DNA of 64,000 nucleotides from Fischerella sp. PCC 9605 (GTDB lineage: Bacteria; Cyanobacteriota; Cyanobacteriia; Cyanobacteriales; Nostocaceae). The stretch lies in NCBI RefSeq assembly GCF_000517105.1, contig NZ_KI912151.1:443799-507798 (forward strand). The letters run 5' to 3'. A program made the position numbers and the translations under genes. Under the pieces are notes generated by a model. It was not told where the DNA came from, searched no databases, and saw only the letters and a list, made by a program, of their open reading frames with translations. Numbering within the stretch: position 1 is the stretch's first letter; the number at the start of each line of letters is the position of its first letter. Shown here piece by piece: positions 9,008 to 17,818 of the stretch.

Positions 9008-11494
9008 CTAGCTACCCACTAATTCAGCCTCCGATTGAGTTACAGGCATCAGAGCAGCCGCCAACACTTCTTCAGCGGAACTGACAAACACAAACTGAAG
9101 TTCGCGTTCCACTTCTTCGGGTACATCCTCCAAGTCAGGTTGATTGCGCTGGGGCAAAATCACGGTTTTCACCCCCGCCCGATAGGCAGCTAGCACCTTC
9201 TCACGGATGCCACCCACAGGTAACACTTTCCCACGCAGAGTAATTTCACCGGTCATGGCGACATCGTTGCGTACTAGACGACCAGAGGCAAGGGAGGCGA
9301 TCGCTGCTACCATCGTCACCCCCGCCGAGGGGCCATCTTTAGGCGTTGCCCCCGCTGACACATGCACATGCACAACTTTCTCTACAAAAGCTTTGGGGTC
9401 AATACTGAGTTTTTCCGCATTGGAACGCACGTAGAACAGGGCAGCCTGTGCCGACTCGCGCATCACATCCCCCAACATTCCCGTCAGCACTAACCGTTCC
9501 TCCCGTCCAGGCATCATCGTGGCTTCGACGAATAACACATCCCCGCCTACCGGAGTCCAGGCTAATCCAGTGGCAATGCCGGGGCGATCGATCCGCTCCG
9601 CCACTTCATTCACAAATCGGGGTCGCCGCAAGTAATCTGGAATCTGTTCTGCCTCAACCGTAATCGGTGTCATCGCACCTTCTGCAATTTTGCGAGCCAC
9701 CTTGCGGACTACGGTGCCAATTTCCCGCTCTAAACTGCGCACACCCGCCTCCCGGGTATATTCGCGAATAATGCGTTGCAGGGCGGCATCAGTAATCGTG
9801 ACTTCATCCTGCTGCAACCCATTGGCTCGTCGCTGTTTGGGTAACAGATAGCGCCGGGCAATATGCAGCTTTTCCATTTCCGTGTAGCCAGAGAGGCTCA
9901 AAATCTCCATGCGATCGAGTAGGGGAGAGGGAATGGTTTCAATCGTGTTTGCCGTGCAAATGAACAGCACCTTGGACAAATCAAAGGATACGCCTAGATA
10001 GGTATCCACGAAAGCATGGTTTTGTGCCGGATCGAGGACTTCTAAGAGAGCAGCAGACGGATCGCCTTGGAAACCCCTGCCCAGCTTATCTACTTCATCG
10101 AGCATAAACACTGGATCGGAGGTTTCTACCCGTCGCAATGCCTGAATCAGGCGACCGGGTAAAGCACCAATATATGTGCGGCGATGCCCGCGAATTTCTG
10201 CTTCGTCGTGAATGCCACCGAGGCTGATGCGAACAAACTTACGTCCCATAGCACGGGCAATCGACTGTCCGAGGGAGGTTTTGCCCACACCGGGTGGCCC
10301 CACAAAACACAGAATCGGTTCCTGGCGGCTATCGTCGATGATGTTCTCCTGTGGGGTTTCTTGGAGTTGCTGAGCTTGGCGATCGCCCTCCGTGCCGTGC
10401 AAAGCACGATCTGCTTTCAGTTTTTTCACCGCCAAGTATTCCAAAATCCGGTCTTTGATGCGTTCCAAATCGTAATGGTCTTCATCAAGGATTTGACGAG
10501 CATGGACAAGGTCGATCGCTTCTCCCGTTGTGATATTCCAAGGCAGACTTACCATCCAGTCGAGATAGGTGCGAATCATGCCATATTCCGGCGATACCGC
10601 CGGCAACCGTTCCAACCGCGATAATTCTCGGAAGGCTTCTTTGCTAGCTTCTTCGGGCAGATGAGCAGCTTCTAGCTGTTGGCGCAATTCGCGGATTTCG
10701 GCTTGTTCAGCATCTTCTTCGCCCAGTTCCCGCTGAATGGATTTTAATTGTTCTCGTAAAATGTATTCCCGCTGAGTTTTCGAGATTTTTTCCTGGGCAT
10801 CGGAGGCAATTTGCTGTTGCAGTTCCCGGACTGCGAGTTCTTGTTGCACCAAGTTAATCAGTCGCTTTAGTTTGTCTGCTATGGCATCCAGTTCCAGCAC
10901 CTCCTGTCGCACAGCTGTTTCCATCGGCGTCATTGCTGTCACCAGATAGGCAAACATACACGGGTTGCTGATATTGTCACCTGCGGATGCCAGTTCATCG
11001 GGAATATCGTTCGTTAAGGGAACTAGTTTGCGGAACAGCTCGCCCAGGGTGCGACGCAGGGCTTCTGTTTCCGTGTCTGCGGTGGTTTTTTCGGGTGCTT
11101 TTTCAACCCGTGCCACTAAAAATGGTTGCGTTTGTAAGAAATCGAGGATACGAATCCGTTCTAATCCCTGAACAACTAGTTGCAAATTCCCGTCTGGTAG
11201 GCGTAGCAGCCGATGGATGATTGCTGCCGTACCCAAGCGGTAAATATCATCAGAACCAGCAGGACGTGCCTCTGGATTGCGCTGAGCTACCAATGCCACC
11301 AGACGATTGCTACGCATCACTTCATCTACTAGCTTGACCGATCGCTCCTGTCCCACCAAAATCGGAGCAACTGCCATCGGCACCACGACAGTATTGATCA
11401 ACGGTAAAACAGGCAGCACATCGGGAATATCTGGGATATTTTCGGCATTATTTTCCGCATTGCTGTCTAGATCAATTGAAACTGCATTGGTCAC
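9008..11494 (-). CDS. lon: ATP-dependent protease Lon (LonA type)
   Basis: The 828-residue protein degrades misfolded and regulatory proteins in the cytoplasm. In order it has an N-terminal substrate-binding domain ([20 protein letters not shown] near the start), a coiled-coil region, an AAA+ module with Walker A GPPGVGKT (about residue 397) and Walker [10 protein letters not shown], and the protease domain with catalytic serine in KDGPSAG (about 722) and lysine in REKVLAAY (about 764). I placed the start at GTG 11494 rather than at an upstream codon (11599), because GTG overlaps the hsp20 stop as GTGA and has GGAGGTG just before it, which suggests coupled translation. From memory, several model cyanobacteria such as Synechocystis 6803 lack Lon. 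This region looks more GC-rich than its neighbours, which hints at transfer. Confidence 0.95.
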   Translation of the reverse strand: MTNAVSIDLDSNAENNAENIPDIPDVLPVLPLINTVVVPMAVAPILVGQERSVKLVDEVMRSNRLVALVAQRNPEARPAGSDDIYRLGTAAIIHRLLRLPDGNLQLVVQGLERIRILDFLQTQPFLVARVEKAPEKTTADTETEALRRTLGELFRKLVPLTNDIPDELASAGDNISNPCMFAYLVTAMTPMETAVRQEVLELDAIADKLKRLINLVQQELAVRELQQQIASDAQEKISKTQREYILREQLKSIQRELGEEDAEQAEIRELRQQLEAAHLPEEASKEAFRELSRLERLPAVSPEYGMIRTYLDWMVSLPWNITTGEAIDLVHARQILDEDHYDLERIKDRILEYLAVKKLKADRALHGTEGDRQAQQLQETPQENIIDDSRQEPILCFVGPPGVGKTSLGQSIARAMGRKFVRISLGGIHDEAEIRGHRRTYIGALPGRLIQALRRVETSDPVFMLDEVDKLGRGFQGDPSAALLEVLDPAQNHAFVDTYLGVSFDLSKVLFICTANTIETIPSPLLDRMEILSLSGYTEMEKLHIARRYLLPKQRRANGLQQDEVTITDAALQRIIREYTREAGVRSLEREIGTVVRKVARKIAEGAMTPITVEAEQIPDYLRRPRFVNEVAERIDRPGIATGLAWTPVGGDVLFVEATMMPGREERLVLTGMLGDVMRESAQAALFYVRSNAEKLSIDPKAFVEKVVHVHVSAGATPKDGPSAGVTMVAAIASLASGRLVRNDVAMTGEITLRGKVLPVGGIREKVLAAYRAGVKTVILPQRNQPDLEDVPEEVERELQFVFVSSAEEVLAAALMPVTQSEAELVGS

Positions 11495-11904
11495 GGTTTC
11501 ACCTCCGCTTTTGGTAGCATGACGTAGAGAAAACCGCGATCGTAGCGAGCTTGGACGCGATCGCGATCTATCGTCTGTCTGAGGGGCACTTGCAAGCAAA
11601 ACGATCCATACAGAATGTTGACTGCATGATATTGCCCATCTCCCTCTGGCATCTCCCAGGATCGCACCCCTTCAATTACCACGGCATTTTCGTAGAGGGA
11701 AATATCAAAATCCTCTTCCGCCATCCCAGCAATTTCTGCTTTGACAATTAGGGCTGCGGGCGTTTCATAGAGATCGGCAGGAGGTTGCCATTGGTGATGG
11801 GCGAAACTTGCTTGAATGCGACTACCCCAAAAGTCTGCGTGTGAGGGGGAAGCAATACCAGAAACAATGCCTGTATAGCGGTAACCGAATCGGCGATAGC
11901 GCAT
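11491..11904 (-). CDS. Small heat shock protein, Hsp20/alpha-crystallin family
   Basis: The 137-residue protein is a holding chaperone that keeps unfolded proteins soluble. It has a short N-terminal arm, then an alpha-crystallin domain starting about residue 43 (PPADLYETPAALIVKAEIAG) and ending with the GFLYVMLPKAE segment that matches the family's conserved GxLxxxxPK end. The C-terminal IxI tail is missing: the protein stops soon after at KP. I chose ATG 11904; an in-frame TTG at 11946 would overlap the upstream gene. It sits 26 bases after the membrane protein and overlaps lon by four bases, so chaperone and protease are probably made together. Confidence 0.9.
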   Translation of the reverse strand: MRYRRFGYRYTGIVSGIASPSHADFWGSRIQASFAHHQWQPPADLYETPAALIVKAEIAGMAEEDFDISLYENAVVIEGVRSWEMPEGDGQYHAVNILYGSFCLQVPLRQTIDRDRVQARYDRGFLYVMLPKAEVKP

Positions 11905-11930
11905 AGTTTTTGCTCGAAGTGTTCCTAAAT

Positions 11931-12425
11931 TTAAGCAGCGAACCAAATTGGCAGCGTCCAGCCCATCATCACACTACTTGTGCAAACAATCACGAGTAAC
12001 CAGAATACTTGCATTTGGCTTAAACCAGTTTTCAGCAACTGTTTAACAGAGTCTGATAGGGCTAAATCCAAGGTGAATATACCCATACTCATGAGCGCGA
12101 TCGCTACAGCCCAACCGTATAAGCCACTCGACGTCAATGTCCCAACCAAGATCAACGCCGAGCCAAATGTTAAAGACCATAAGCCTGCCCAAACAGTGAA
12201 TCCAGCAAGCCAACAAATGCGAACAGCAGCAACTGTTAGAATCGACATTATTATAGCAACTTGGGAAAAGGAATGATTCAACCCAGCGAACCATCCTAAT
12301 CCACCGAACAACAAAATCAGCACCAACAGTGCTACCAGACTCCTAAAAACAGGATTTAACCAGGATTGTGGGGATGCAAATGAATCACGGTCTAGCTGAA
12401 AGGGTGTTATTATTTTGCTAATCAT
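11931..12425 (-). CDS. Multi-span membrane protein of a stress cluster (family not recognised)
   Basis: The 164-residue protein has about five hydrophobic segments (near residues 28-47, 54-75, 78-97, 103-122 and 140-161) and few charged residues outside the first 25. Size and spacing recall the HdeD/DUF308 group found in acid- and heat-stress clusters, but I see no decisive motif and do not assign it. The ATG at 12425 has a strong GGAGGTG ribosome binding site. It lies 24 bases after the CBS gene and 26 bases before hsp20, so it is very likely co-transcribed with both. Confidence 0.7.
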   Translation of the reverse strand: MISKIITPFQLDRDSFASPQSWLNPVFRSLVALLVLILLFGGLGWFAGLNHSFSQVAIIMSILTVAAVRICWLAGFTVWAGLWSLTFGSALILVGTLTSSGLYGWAVAIALMSMGIFTLDLALSDSVKQLLKTGLSQMQVFWLLVIVCTSSVMMGWTLPIWFAA

Positions 12426-12449
12426 AACCTTGCACCTCCGGCTCGCAAT

Positions 12450-12929
12450 TTATGACTCAACAAGTTCTGATTGCAATGCCCGCAGCAGATCGTCCCGTGT
12501 AATAATGCCAACAAGCTTTCCCTGTTCATCAACCACCGGCAAACGGTTGATTCGTTTTTCCAGCATTAAATCAGCAGCCTGAGAAATTGGGGCATCCGGT
12601 GTAATTGTGAAAGGATTCGGAGTCATCACATCCTGAACTAGTACGCCCAAACTTTTCTTAAGTTCTTGTATAAATCGATCTAATGGTTCTAGGTAGATGA
12701 TTCCGCCCAATAACAACAGATATAGCGGTAGGCGAATCGGACGTTCTTTGAACAACAAGTCTGCTTCTGAAATGATACCAACTAGTTTACCCTCATCATT
12801 TACAACTGGAAGTCCGCTAATATGTCGTTCTTCTAAACGGTTGAGTACCGTTTCCACAGAGTCTAGAGGTGTTACGGTAACAGGCTCAGGAGTCATAAGG
12901 TCTTTGACTCGTAAGACTTGAGTAGGCAT
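12450..12929 (-). CDS. CBS-pair protein
   Basis: The 159-residue protein is a tandem CBS pair. The first repeat starts with VKDLMTPEPVTVTPLDSVE and ends at GIISEADLL; the second starts with VQDVMTPNPFTITPDAPISQ and ends at GIITRDDLLRAL. Between them is a hydrophobic linker (LPLYLLLLGGIIYLEPLDRF), common in stand-alone bacterial and plant CBS proteins. CBS pairs bind adenine nucleotides or S-adenosyl compounds and usually sense energy state. It starts the tight four-gene run CBS, membrane protein, hsp20, lon, and its partner is unknown. The gap to the upstream HPF-sigma gene is 291 bases, so it may have its own promoter. Confidence 0.9.
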   Translation of the reverse strand: MPTQVLRVKDLMTPEPVTVTPLDSVETVLNRLEERHISGLPVVNDEGKLVGIISEADLLFKERPIRLPLYLLLLGGIIYLEPLDRFIQELKKSLGVLVQDVMTPNPFTITPDAPISQAADLMLEKRINRLPVVDEQGKLVGIITRDDLLRALQSELVES

Positions 12930-13220
12930 TGTTCCAATTTGGTGTTCAATTTTTCGGTTCGAGTTTGATAATGCTCTTTTGCAATTGTCAAAGTCAGTTT
13001 GCTTGCACGGATGCTATGCAATTTTCTTAGCCAAAGTGCTGATGATTGATAGAAGAAACTGGAGGTTCTAGCAGAAGACACTAAGCAATGCTCCTAAAGA
13101 GCCGCTACGCGATTGCAGTCATAGCGTATTTACCTAAATCATAGTCAGCAAATCCAAGTAAAATCTGAAGTTATTAAGTGATTGCGAACTGGGGTTTGTC
13201 GATCGCTTAAGTCCTATGTC
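12930..13220. other. Intergenic region upstream of the CBS-membrane-hsp20-lon run
   Basis: This 291-base gap separates the HPF-sigma fusion gene from the CBS gene on the same strand. On the minus strand a TTGACA occurs about 15 bases before TATCAA (near 12960-12990), too short a spacer for a confident promoter call. No coding frame here looks real. Confidence 0.35.
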
Positions 13221-14210
13221 CTACTGACTATTCTTCAGCTGATTTTTCAAGAAGTCTTGAGCCGTTTCAATGTCCTTGCGAACATCCTCCAATGGACGAT
13301 TTTGGAGCATGGCGATCTCCTCAATCTCCCATCCTTCCAGAAGATACAGCATCAAGGCACGGCGTTGAAGTTTAGGCAATTTTGATAACTGAGCAAATAG
13401 CCAACGTTCTTTTTCTATCAAGGTGAGCGCATCCCAAGGTTCCTCGACTTCGTGCTGAGGCAAAATATCTTCCAGGGTCAAAAGGTCTAAACTGCCCCAG
13501 AACGGCTCATTTTCTAAAATCCAACCACTCGTCACTTGAAAACGCGGATCGTCTAAGGAAATGGTAAGAATTTCCTTGGTTTCTAGTTCGTCCAAAATCT
13601 CGTGCATGAGTCCACCGATCCATTGATCGAGGGGTTGTTGCGGCGTCCGCCGATCGAACCGTTCCCAGGCACGCACGATCGCCTCATCCAGCAGATCGGA
13701 AACCGTCATTTCATTGGGGGAAAGTTTGCCTTCAATCTGGGCAAAGATTAGTTCACGTCGGGCATGATTTCGCAAGTTGCGGAGAATAGGACGCAGCAAT
13801 TCAAAGAAGGATTCTTTATTTTGCTGCCGAATATCTTGTTCTAAAAATTGACTGGCTGTTGCAAAATCCTTTTGCCGTAGCCGTTTACGACGATAGGAGT
13901 CGTCATGACGAATTTGTTCTTTATGACGACGAATCTCTTGTGCCAGGGTATCGGCAACCTCATCAATCGCCGCTTGATATGTTTCAAACCGAGATTTGGA
14001 TTGGGCAACCAGTGTTCCGGTTGGGAGGGCCAGCACTGCTCGCACCTGATAGCCATTGGGCTGACGATCGATGCTTAATCGCAAGTGACGCTGGTTTGGT
14101 GGGAATGATTGCAATAGGCGATCTATTCGGCGTTGCTTTTTTACCCAATAGTCGCGAATCTGCTCTTTGATTGTAGATGGACAGTCATGAAATATAAAAT
14201 GTTGCGCCAT
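13221..14210 (-). CDS. Fusion of a ribosome-hibernation (HPF/S30AE-like) domain with a sigma-70-type core
   Basis: The 329-residue protein has two parts. Residues 1 to about 105 match the layout of a short HPF/RaiA (S30AE) domain: an N-terminal helix (STIKEQIRDYWVKKQRRIDR), three strands, and a second helix (YQAAIDEVADTLAQEIRRHK), ending in the lysine- and arginine-rich tail usual in proteins that bind 30S subunits. Residues about 130-325 look like an ECF-type sigma factor: region 2 includes LLDEAIVRAWERFD, and region 4 includes LPKLQRRALMLYLLEGWEIEEIA with a helix-turn-helix. The domains belong to different processes, so the protein may link ribosome silencing to transcription of stress genes. 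A GGGAGG site precedes ATG 14210. It lies upstream of the Hsp20/Lon run on the same strand. Both domain calls rest on pattern reading; the sigma part is the surer. Confidence 0.78.
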   Translation of the reverse strand: MAQHFIFHDCPSTIKEQIRDYWVKKQRRIDRLLQSFPPNQRHLRLSIDRQPNGYQVRAVLALPTGTLVAQSKSRFETYQAAIDEVADTLAQEIRRHKEQIRHDDSYRRKRLRQKDFATASQFLEQDIRQQNKESFFELLRPILRNLRNHARRELIFAQIEGKLSPNEMTVSDLLDEAIVRAWERFDRRTPQQPLDQWIGGLMHEILDELETKEILTISLDDPRFQVTSGWILENEPFWGSLDLLTLEDILPQHEVEEPWDALTLIEKERWLFAQLSKLPKLQRRALMLYLLEGWEIEEIAMLQNRPLEDVRKDIETAQDFLKNQLKNSQ

Positions 14211-14394
14211 AGTAACCTCCCATCAACATAAACCTTGGGATAAAAGTAAATCATTCTTTCACCGATCTAAATCTCTAGCTCATAGAACTGTTGAAAAAAT
14301 GAGATGCTCAAGACGAAAAGTTGAGCCTACTTGTTGATTACCACAGGCAACCCGTATGTGCAAATTATATCGCAGTAACACGTATCTTAGCCAA

Positions 14395-14665
14395 TGGTGA
14401 ACTCGGTTGTGTGGTCAGGTCTGGCTCCTTTTAATCCCCGATGCAGGGTGAGCGAGTTAAAGGGTTTACCAATTACCCCTTTCACGCCCAATGCTTCGTA
14501 CTGGCTGGGTGGTGGTGCAGGATCTCAGTTGCTGCAAGAGCGTTGCCAGCAATTCACAAGGATCGTAGGGTTTGGTGAGATAGTCGTCGGCTCCCGCTTC
14601 TAACTCTGCCACGCGATCGCCTTGCCGATGCAGCGAAAGCCGCATGGGTAGCCCTGGCACGTTCT
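14395..14665 (-). pseudogene. Fragments of response-regulator receiver domains
   Basis: Two receiver-domain ends survive here in different frames. The minus strand from about 14630 reads DRVAELEAGADDYLTKPYDP, the usual end of an OmpR-type receiver including the lysine of the active site, and then stops at about 14466. About 150 bases on, in another frame, it reads ALGVKGVIGKPFNSLTL, the end of a different kind of receiver. Neither has its phosphorylated aspartate. This is debris from one or two two-component genes left between the stress cluster and the transporter. Confidence 0.65.
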
Positions 14666-14853
14666 AAATCTTATACCAATTTAAAAAATCATTGCGACAG
14701 ATGGATTGACGCAACCCCGACAGAGACAGTAATTCCCAATCCAAAATCTAAAATCTAAAATGGTATTAGTTCCAAGATCCCTGTAATCCATAAATCCAGA
14801 CAGCTGCCCCAAAACCCTACATCTACAGTGTCACAAAAGAACAGAGAACCACC

Positions 14854-16176
14854 ATGATGATCGCGGCTAATCGACGATTAGGAGTTTTCTCACTGGCAAC
14901 TTTATTGGTGTCAGCTCACTATGGTTTAGGATTCATTCTAGGTACGGCAGAGCAAGCGATGGCTAAAGGTGCTGGTGGTAGCCTCTATGCCGTTTCCATC
15001 GGGTTGGGCTTTCTAACTCTTCTGGCACTGGCAAAGTTCTATTGGAGCGAAGTTGAACAGATCTGGACGCTGTTAGGCAACCGCTATGGCAAACCTGTTA
15101 AAGTTGGCGTTGGACTGATGTCCTGGACATCCCTAATCGGCATTGAAGCCGTTCAGATTATTTCAGCCGCTTCGATCTTGGGCGTCGCGGGTATTCCCAA
15201 ATTACCCAGTACGATCGCGCTCGCCATTCTATTCTGCATTCTATCATTGTTGCCTGTTGAGCGTGCTAGTTGGGTCTTCCGGGGATTGCTGCTGTTCAAT
15301 ATGTTGGCACTCTTATATGCGCTGTGGCGGCTGCAAAGTTTACCGGAACTATGGCAGGCTCCCCTGACATTCATTGCCGCCCTCAGGCATGTTGATGTCC
15401 AAGAAGCGATCGGGGTTTCTGTTGCCACTATTTTACTAGTGCTCATTGATATGAAATGCCAGCAATTTGTAGTACAGGCAAAGGATGTTCGCATAGCATA
15501 TTGGGGATGTATTCTAGCAGCGATCGCTCTGATTGGGCTGGCATTTCTGCCGACTACCGTGGCGATCGCAGGACAGAACACAGGTATTTTGCCTGCAAAT
15601 GTGACTGGCAAAGAAGCAATTCCCTACATCCTATCCTGGATTGGGGGTGGTGCTAATCAGCCGTGGGGGATTGTCTTGATGCTGGCACTGGCAGTTCCGG
15701 CACTAGGAATTGGCAGCAATATCTTGCGAATTCAAACTAAAACAGTTTTAGATTTAGAGGTCATTGCCAATACTCAGCGAAACCAGATTTTGATTTCAAT
15801 TTTGAATGCCTTATTTGCCTTTGGAATCGCTCTCAAAGATGGTGAAATTATCGGCTTAATTCTCTATTTCTACGCTGCGTATCTATCCACCGTTTGGATT
15901 CCCTTTGCTGCCTATCTACTGGCTCATGCCAGAATCTATGTCTTTTCTGATACGAGTGTTCGTCTCTCATTTTTCATAGGTGCTTTGACATCCCTGTCAG
16001 CTTTAGGGATTGCGTTATTTTATCCAGAGGCAATTGTCTTCAACAGCGCCGAATTAACCATTATGGCAATGGGGATGGGGTTTGGCGGTTTGAGTTTGCT
16101 CGCAGTTCAAATGGTCGAAAAATATCTGTTGGTACCGAAGACTCAAACTCAAGAGGAGCACAGTCATGATGTCTGA
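14854..16176 (+). CDS. Multi-span membrane transporter, sodium:solute symporter-like
   Basis: The 440-residue protein has about twelve hydrophobic segments across its whole length and a short polar C-terminal tail. The first span (SLATLLVSAHYGLGFILGTAEQ), followed by AKGAGGSLYAVSIGLGF, resembles the start of sodium:solute symporters and other LeuT-fold transporters, but I cannot identify a substrate. Start at ATG 14854, one codon before a second ATG. It runs opposite to the HPF-sigma gene, separated by response-regulator debris. A tiny frame with a strong ribosome binding site begins at 16166, overlapping its end. Confidence 0.7.
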   Translation: MMIAANRRLGVFSLATLLVSAHYGLGFILGTAEQAMAKGAGGSLYAVSIGLGFLTLLALAKFYWSEVEQIWTLLGNRYGKPVKVGVGLMSWTSLIGIEAVQIISAASILGVAGIPKLPSTIALAILFCILSLLPVERASWVFRGLLLFNMLALLYALWRLQSLPELWQAPLTFIAALRHVDVQEAIGVSVATILLVLIDMKCQQFVVQAKDVRIAYWGCILAAIALIGLAFLPTTVAIAGQNTGILPANVTGKEAIPYILSWIGGGANQPWGIVLMLALAVPALGIGSNILRIQTKTVLDLEVIANTQRNQILISILNALFAFGIALKDGEIIGLILYFYAAYLSTVWIPFAAYLLAHARIYVFSDTSVRLSFFIGALTSLSALGIALFYPEAIVFNSAELTIMAMGMGFGGLSLLAVQMVEKYLLVPKTQTQEEHSHDV

Positions 16177-16285
16177 ATTCGGCAAAACACTTTATTACTT
16201 CATTTCACATCTTGCACCACTGGAGGCAGAGCCGGCTCTGCCTCCAAATCCTCGTTACCAGGTTCAACCTGGTAACGAGAACTAG
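16166..16285 (+). CDS. Possible translationally coupled small ORF, probably truncated by palindromic repeats
   Basis: ATGATG at 16166 overlaps the last codons of the transporter gene and has GAGGAG about ten bases upstream, the best ribosome binding site in this area. The frame gives only 39 residues (starting MMSEFGKTLYYFISHLAP). From residue 19 on it is encoded by the palindromes at 16222-16279. I read this as the start of a former downstream gene whose body was lost when repeats entered. It could also be a chance frame. Confidence 0.3.
   Translation: MMSEFGKTLYYFISHLAPLEAEPALPPNPRYQVQPGNEN
16222..16279. repeat. Two adjacent palindromes: 24-bp perfect palindrome and 29-base hairpin
   Basis: Bases 16222-16245 form a perfect 24-bp palindrome (GGAGGCAGAGCC and its complement). 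Bases 16251-16279 form a hairpin with 14-bp perfect arms (CTCGTTACCAGGTT) and a single-base loop. They are separated by five bases. Such compact palindromes are typical repeats in filamentous cyanobacteria. Confidence 0.8.
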
Positions 16286-16396
16286 AGTCTCTGGCTCTCG
16301 CAATCGTAGAGCGTAGCCCTTCGGTGCAGGGTATGGTGCAAGATCTCAGTCATCCAACTTATCCCCCAGTGCGATCGCACTGATAATCTCAATCAA

Positions 16397-17218
16397 TTAC
16401 TCCATCAACCAACCAAACAAATCTCCTACAGTAAGACTGATATCTCTGGCAAATTCTGGAATCGGCAAACGTGCTTCTAGTTGATCGAAAACATCAGTTG
16501 ATTTATCTGGAAAATAAACAAATACCGACCGTTCTTCTGGATCGATTAGCCACCCCATTTGAGTCTCATACTTCAGACAGTGAAGAATATTTTTTATGAC
16601 CGAACAAGGCAAAAGTAAAAAGTTAAAAGGCACTCATAAAGAATAAGAAAAAATGGTTACTAGCACCATTATTTATTTATGGAATGAAATAAAAATATTC
16701 TCAATCGAGACTCGCAGCGCCAGAAATAATACATCCTTATTAAAGCCCCTCAATTTATTTATGGGGATTATCTTTTTACTTTTTACTTTTTACTTTTTAC
16801 TTTTTACTTTTTACTTTTTACTTCTTAATTTGGTTTGACTTTGGTCAGGTGAGAGAATTTCAATAGTCCAATCAGGGGCAGCGAGGAAAACATTAGCAAT
16901 TTCTCCATTAGCATCACGGGGAATTCTTTGCCAACTAAACACTGAGACATCTGGTACTATAGAGCGATCGCCATAGACGTGCGTAGCACGGCTTCCCGAA
17001 GGGTAAGTGCAGCGAAGTTCCGAAAAAGCCCGTGCGATGCGCTTTGACTTAAGTGCTGTGTTGATTGCAGCCGCTAACTCTGTCTCAATTGTACTGTGCT
17101 TCCCTTGAGGCATTGGCTTTTGGATAATTTGCCCTTCAATATACTCCCTAGCGGGTTCTGTTTCTGGTAGTTGCAGAAACTCCTCTAGTGTTAAGGATTT
17201 AGCAGGTATTTGTACCAT
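16397..17218 (-). pseudogene. Uma2-family endonuclease-like gene (DUF820) split by a 228-bp insertion
   Basis: The first part (17218 down to about 16829) starts MVQIPAKSLTLEEFLQLPE, the usual beginning of Uma2 proteins, and reaches the conserved WTIEILSPDQSQTK. Coding then runs into inserted sequence and stops at 16811. The second part resumes at 16600 with VIKNILHCLKYETQMGWLID and ends normally at 16397 (SLTVGDLFGWLME). Removing 16601-16828 would join QTK to VIKN and give about 198 residues, the family's normal size. Uma2 proteins have a PD-(D/E)XK-like fold, are abundant in cyanobacteria, and their role is not settled. The insertion makes this copy very probably inactive. Confidence 0.88.
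16601..16828. mobile_element. MITE-like 228-bp insertion with inverted ends, inside the uma2 gene
   Basis: The boundaries are set by where the two uma2 halves rejoin. Near the left end is AAGTAAAAAGTTAAAAG (about 16613-16629). The right end is an array of the 7-base unit CTTTTTA repeated about seven times (about 16772-16823), nearly the reverse complement of the left end. No coding frame of any size is inside. The inverted ends and small size suggest a non-autonomous element, though no target duplication is obvious. Confidence 0.6.
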
Positions 17219-17381
17219 TTGAGGTTACTTTTAGAGAAGCTAGTTAGACCGCTTTTATCTGTTATTTTAAATCGCCTAATTCAAACACTGCCTTGCAATC
17301 AACGAACAAAATTGTCAAATTATGTTCGGTTAGGCTGTTGCTTCACCCAACCTAACGCAAAATGCGATCGCACAATCAAAT

Positions 17382-17412
17382 AAAAAAGGGATGTTTATCT
17401 CACTCCCTTTTT
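17382..17412 (-). terminator. Probable rho-independent terminator of the DUF4870 gene
   Basis: Read on the minus strand, AAAAAGGGA pairs with TCCCTTTTT around a 12-base loop, ending in a T-rich run. It lies about 32 bases after the stop of the gene at 17444-17818. Confidence 0.6.
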
Positions 17413-17443
17413 CAAAAATAAACTTTATCTTGAGTCGGAACGA

Positions 17444-17818
17444 TTAGAACAGTCGAAAAATAAACGGATAACGGACAGGTTCATCTGGTTTGCTGAAACA
17501 TTGCAACAATGCCCAAATTGTCAATCCCCAATGCAGTAAAAAGCCAAAAGCAAGAACGGGGAAAAACAAAATTCCGCCAATACCAAAGGTAAGCCAAGAT
17601 AGAATCGCAATTGGAACTCCAATTACAGTTCCCCAGAACCAAACATTGAAGTGAAAATTAATTGATTCTTTGGCGTTGCTTTTAACAACTGGGTCATCGG
17701 AAATTAAGTAAATTGCAATTGGAACCCCAATCGAAAACAATGCTGTACTGAAGAAAATCGCCCCATGACACAGAGATGATAACAATTTGCGCTTATCAGA
17801 ATTGTATGTAACTTGCAT
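17444..17818 (-). CDS. DUF4870 (Tic20-like) small membrane protein
   Basis: The 124-residue protein has three to four hydrophobic segments (about 15-38, 55-75 and 78-108). The stretch VVKSNAKESINFHFNVWF matches the conserved DUF4870 core, where an asparagine- and histidine-rich loop follows the first span. The fold is related to Tic20-type membrane proteins; no function is established. The ATG at 17818 has a clear GAGGAG site. It is a single gene with its own likely terminator. Confidence 0.85.
   Translation of the reverse strand: MQVTYNSDKRKLLSSLCHGAIFFSTALFSIGVPIAIYLISDDPVVKSNAKESINFHFNVWFWGTVIGVPIAILSWLTFGIGGILFFPVLAFGFLLHWGLTIWALLQCFSKPDEPVRYPFIFRLF

Noticed and set aside
10184-10624. 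146-codon plus-strand frame inside lon
   Set aside because: It is the antisense of the AAA+ domain, where high GC leaves long open frames; no start signal or family likeness.
11494-11599. Upstream start for Lon at 11599
   Set aside because: It would overlap the hsp20 coding sequence by more than 100 bases, while GTG 11494 has a strong ribosome binding site and a GTGA overlap.
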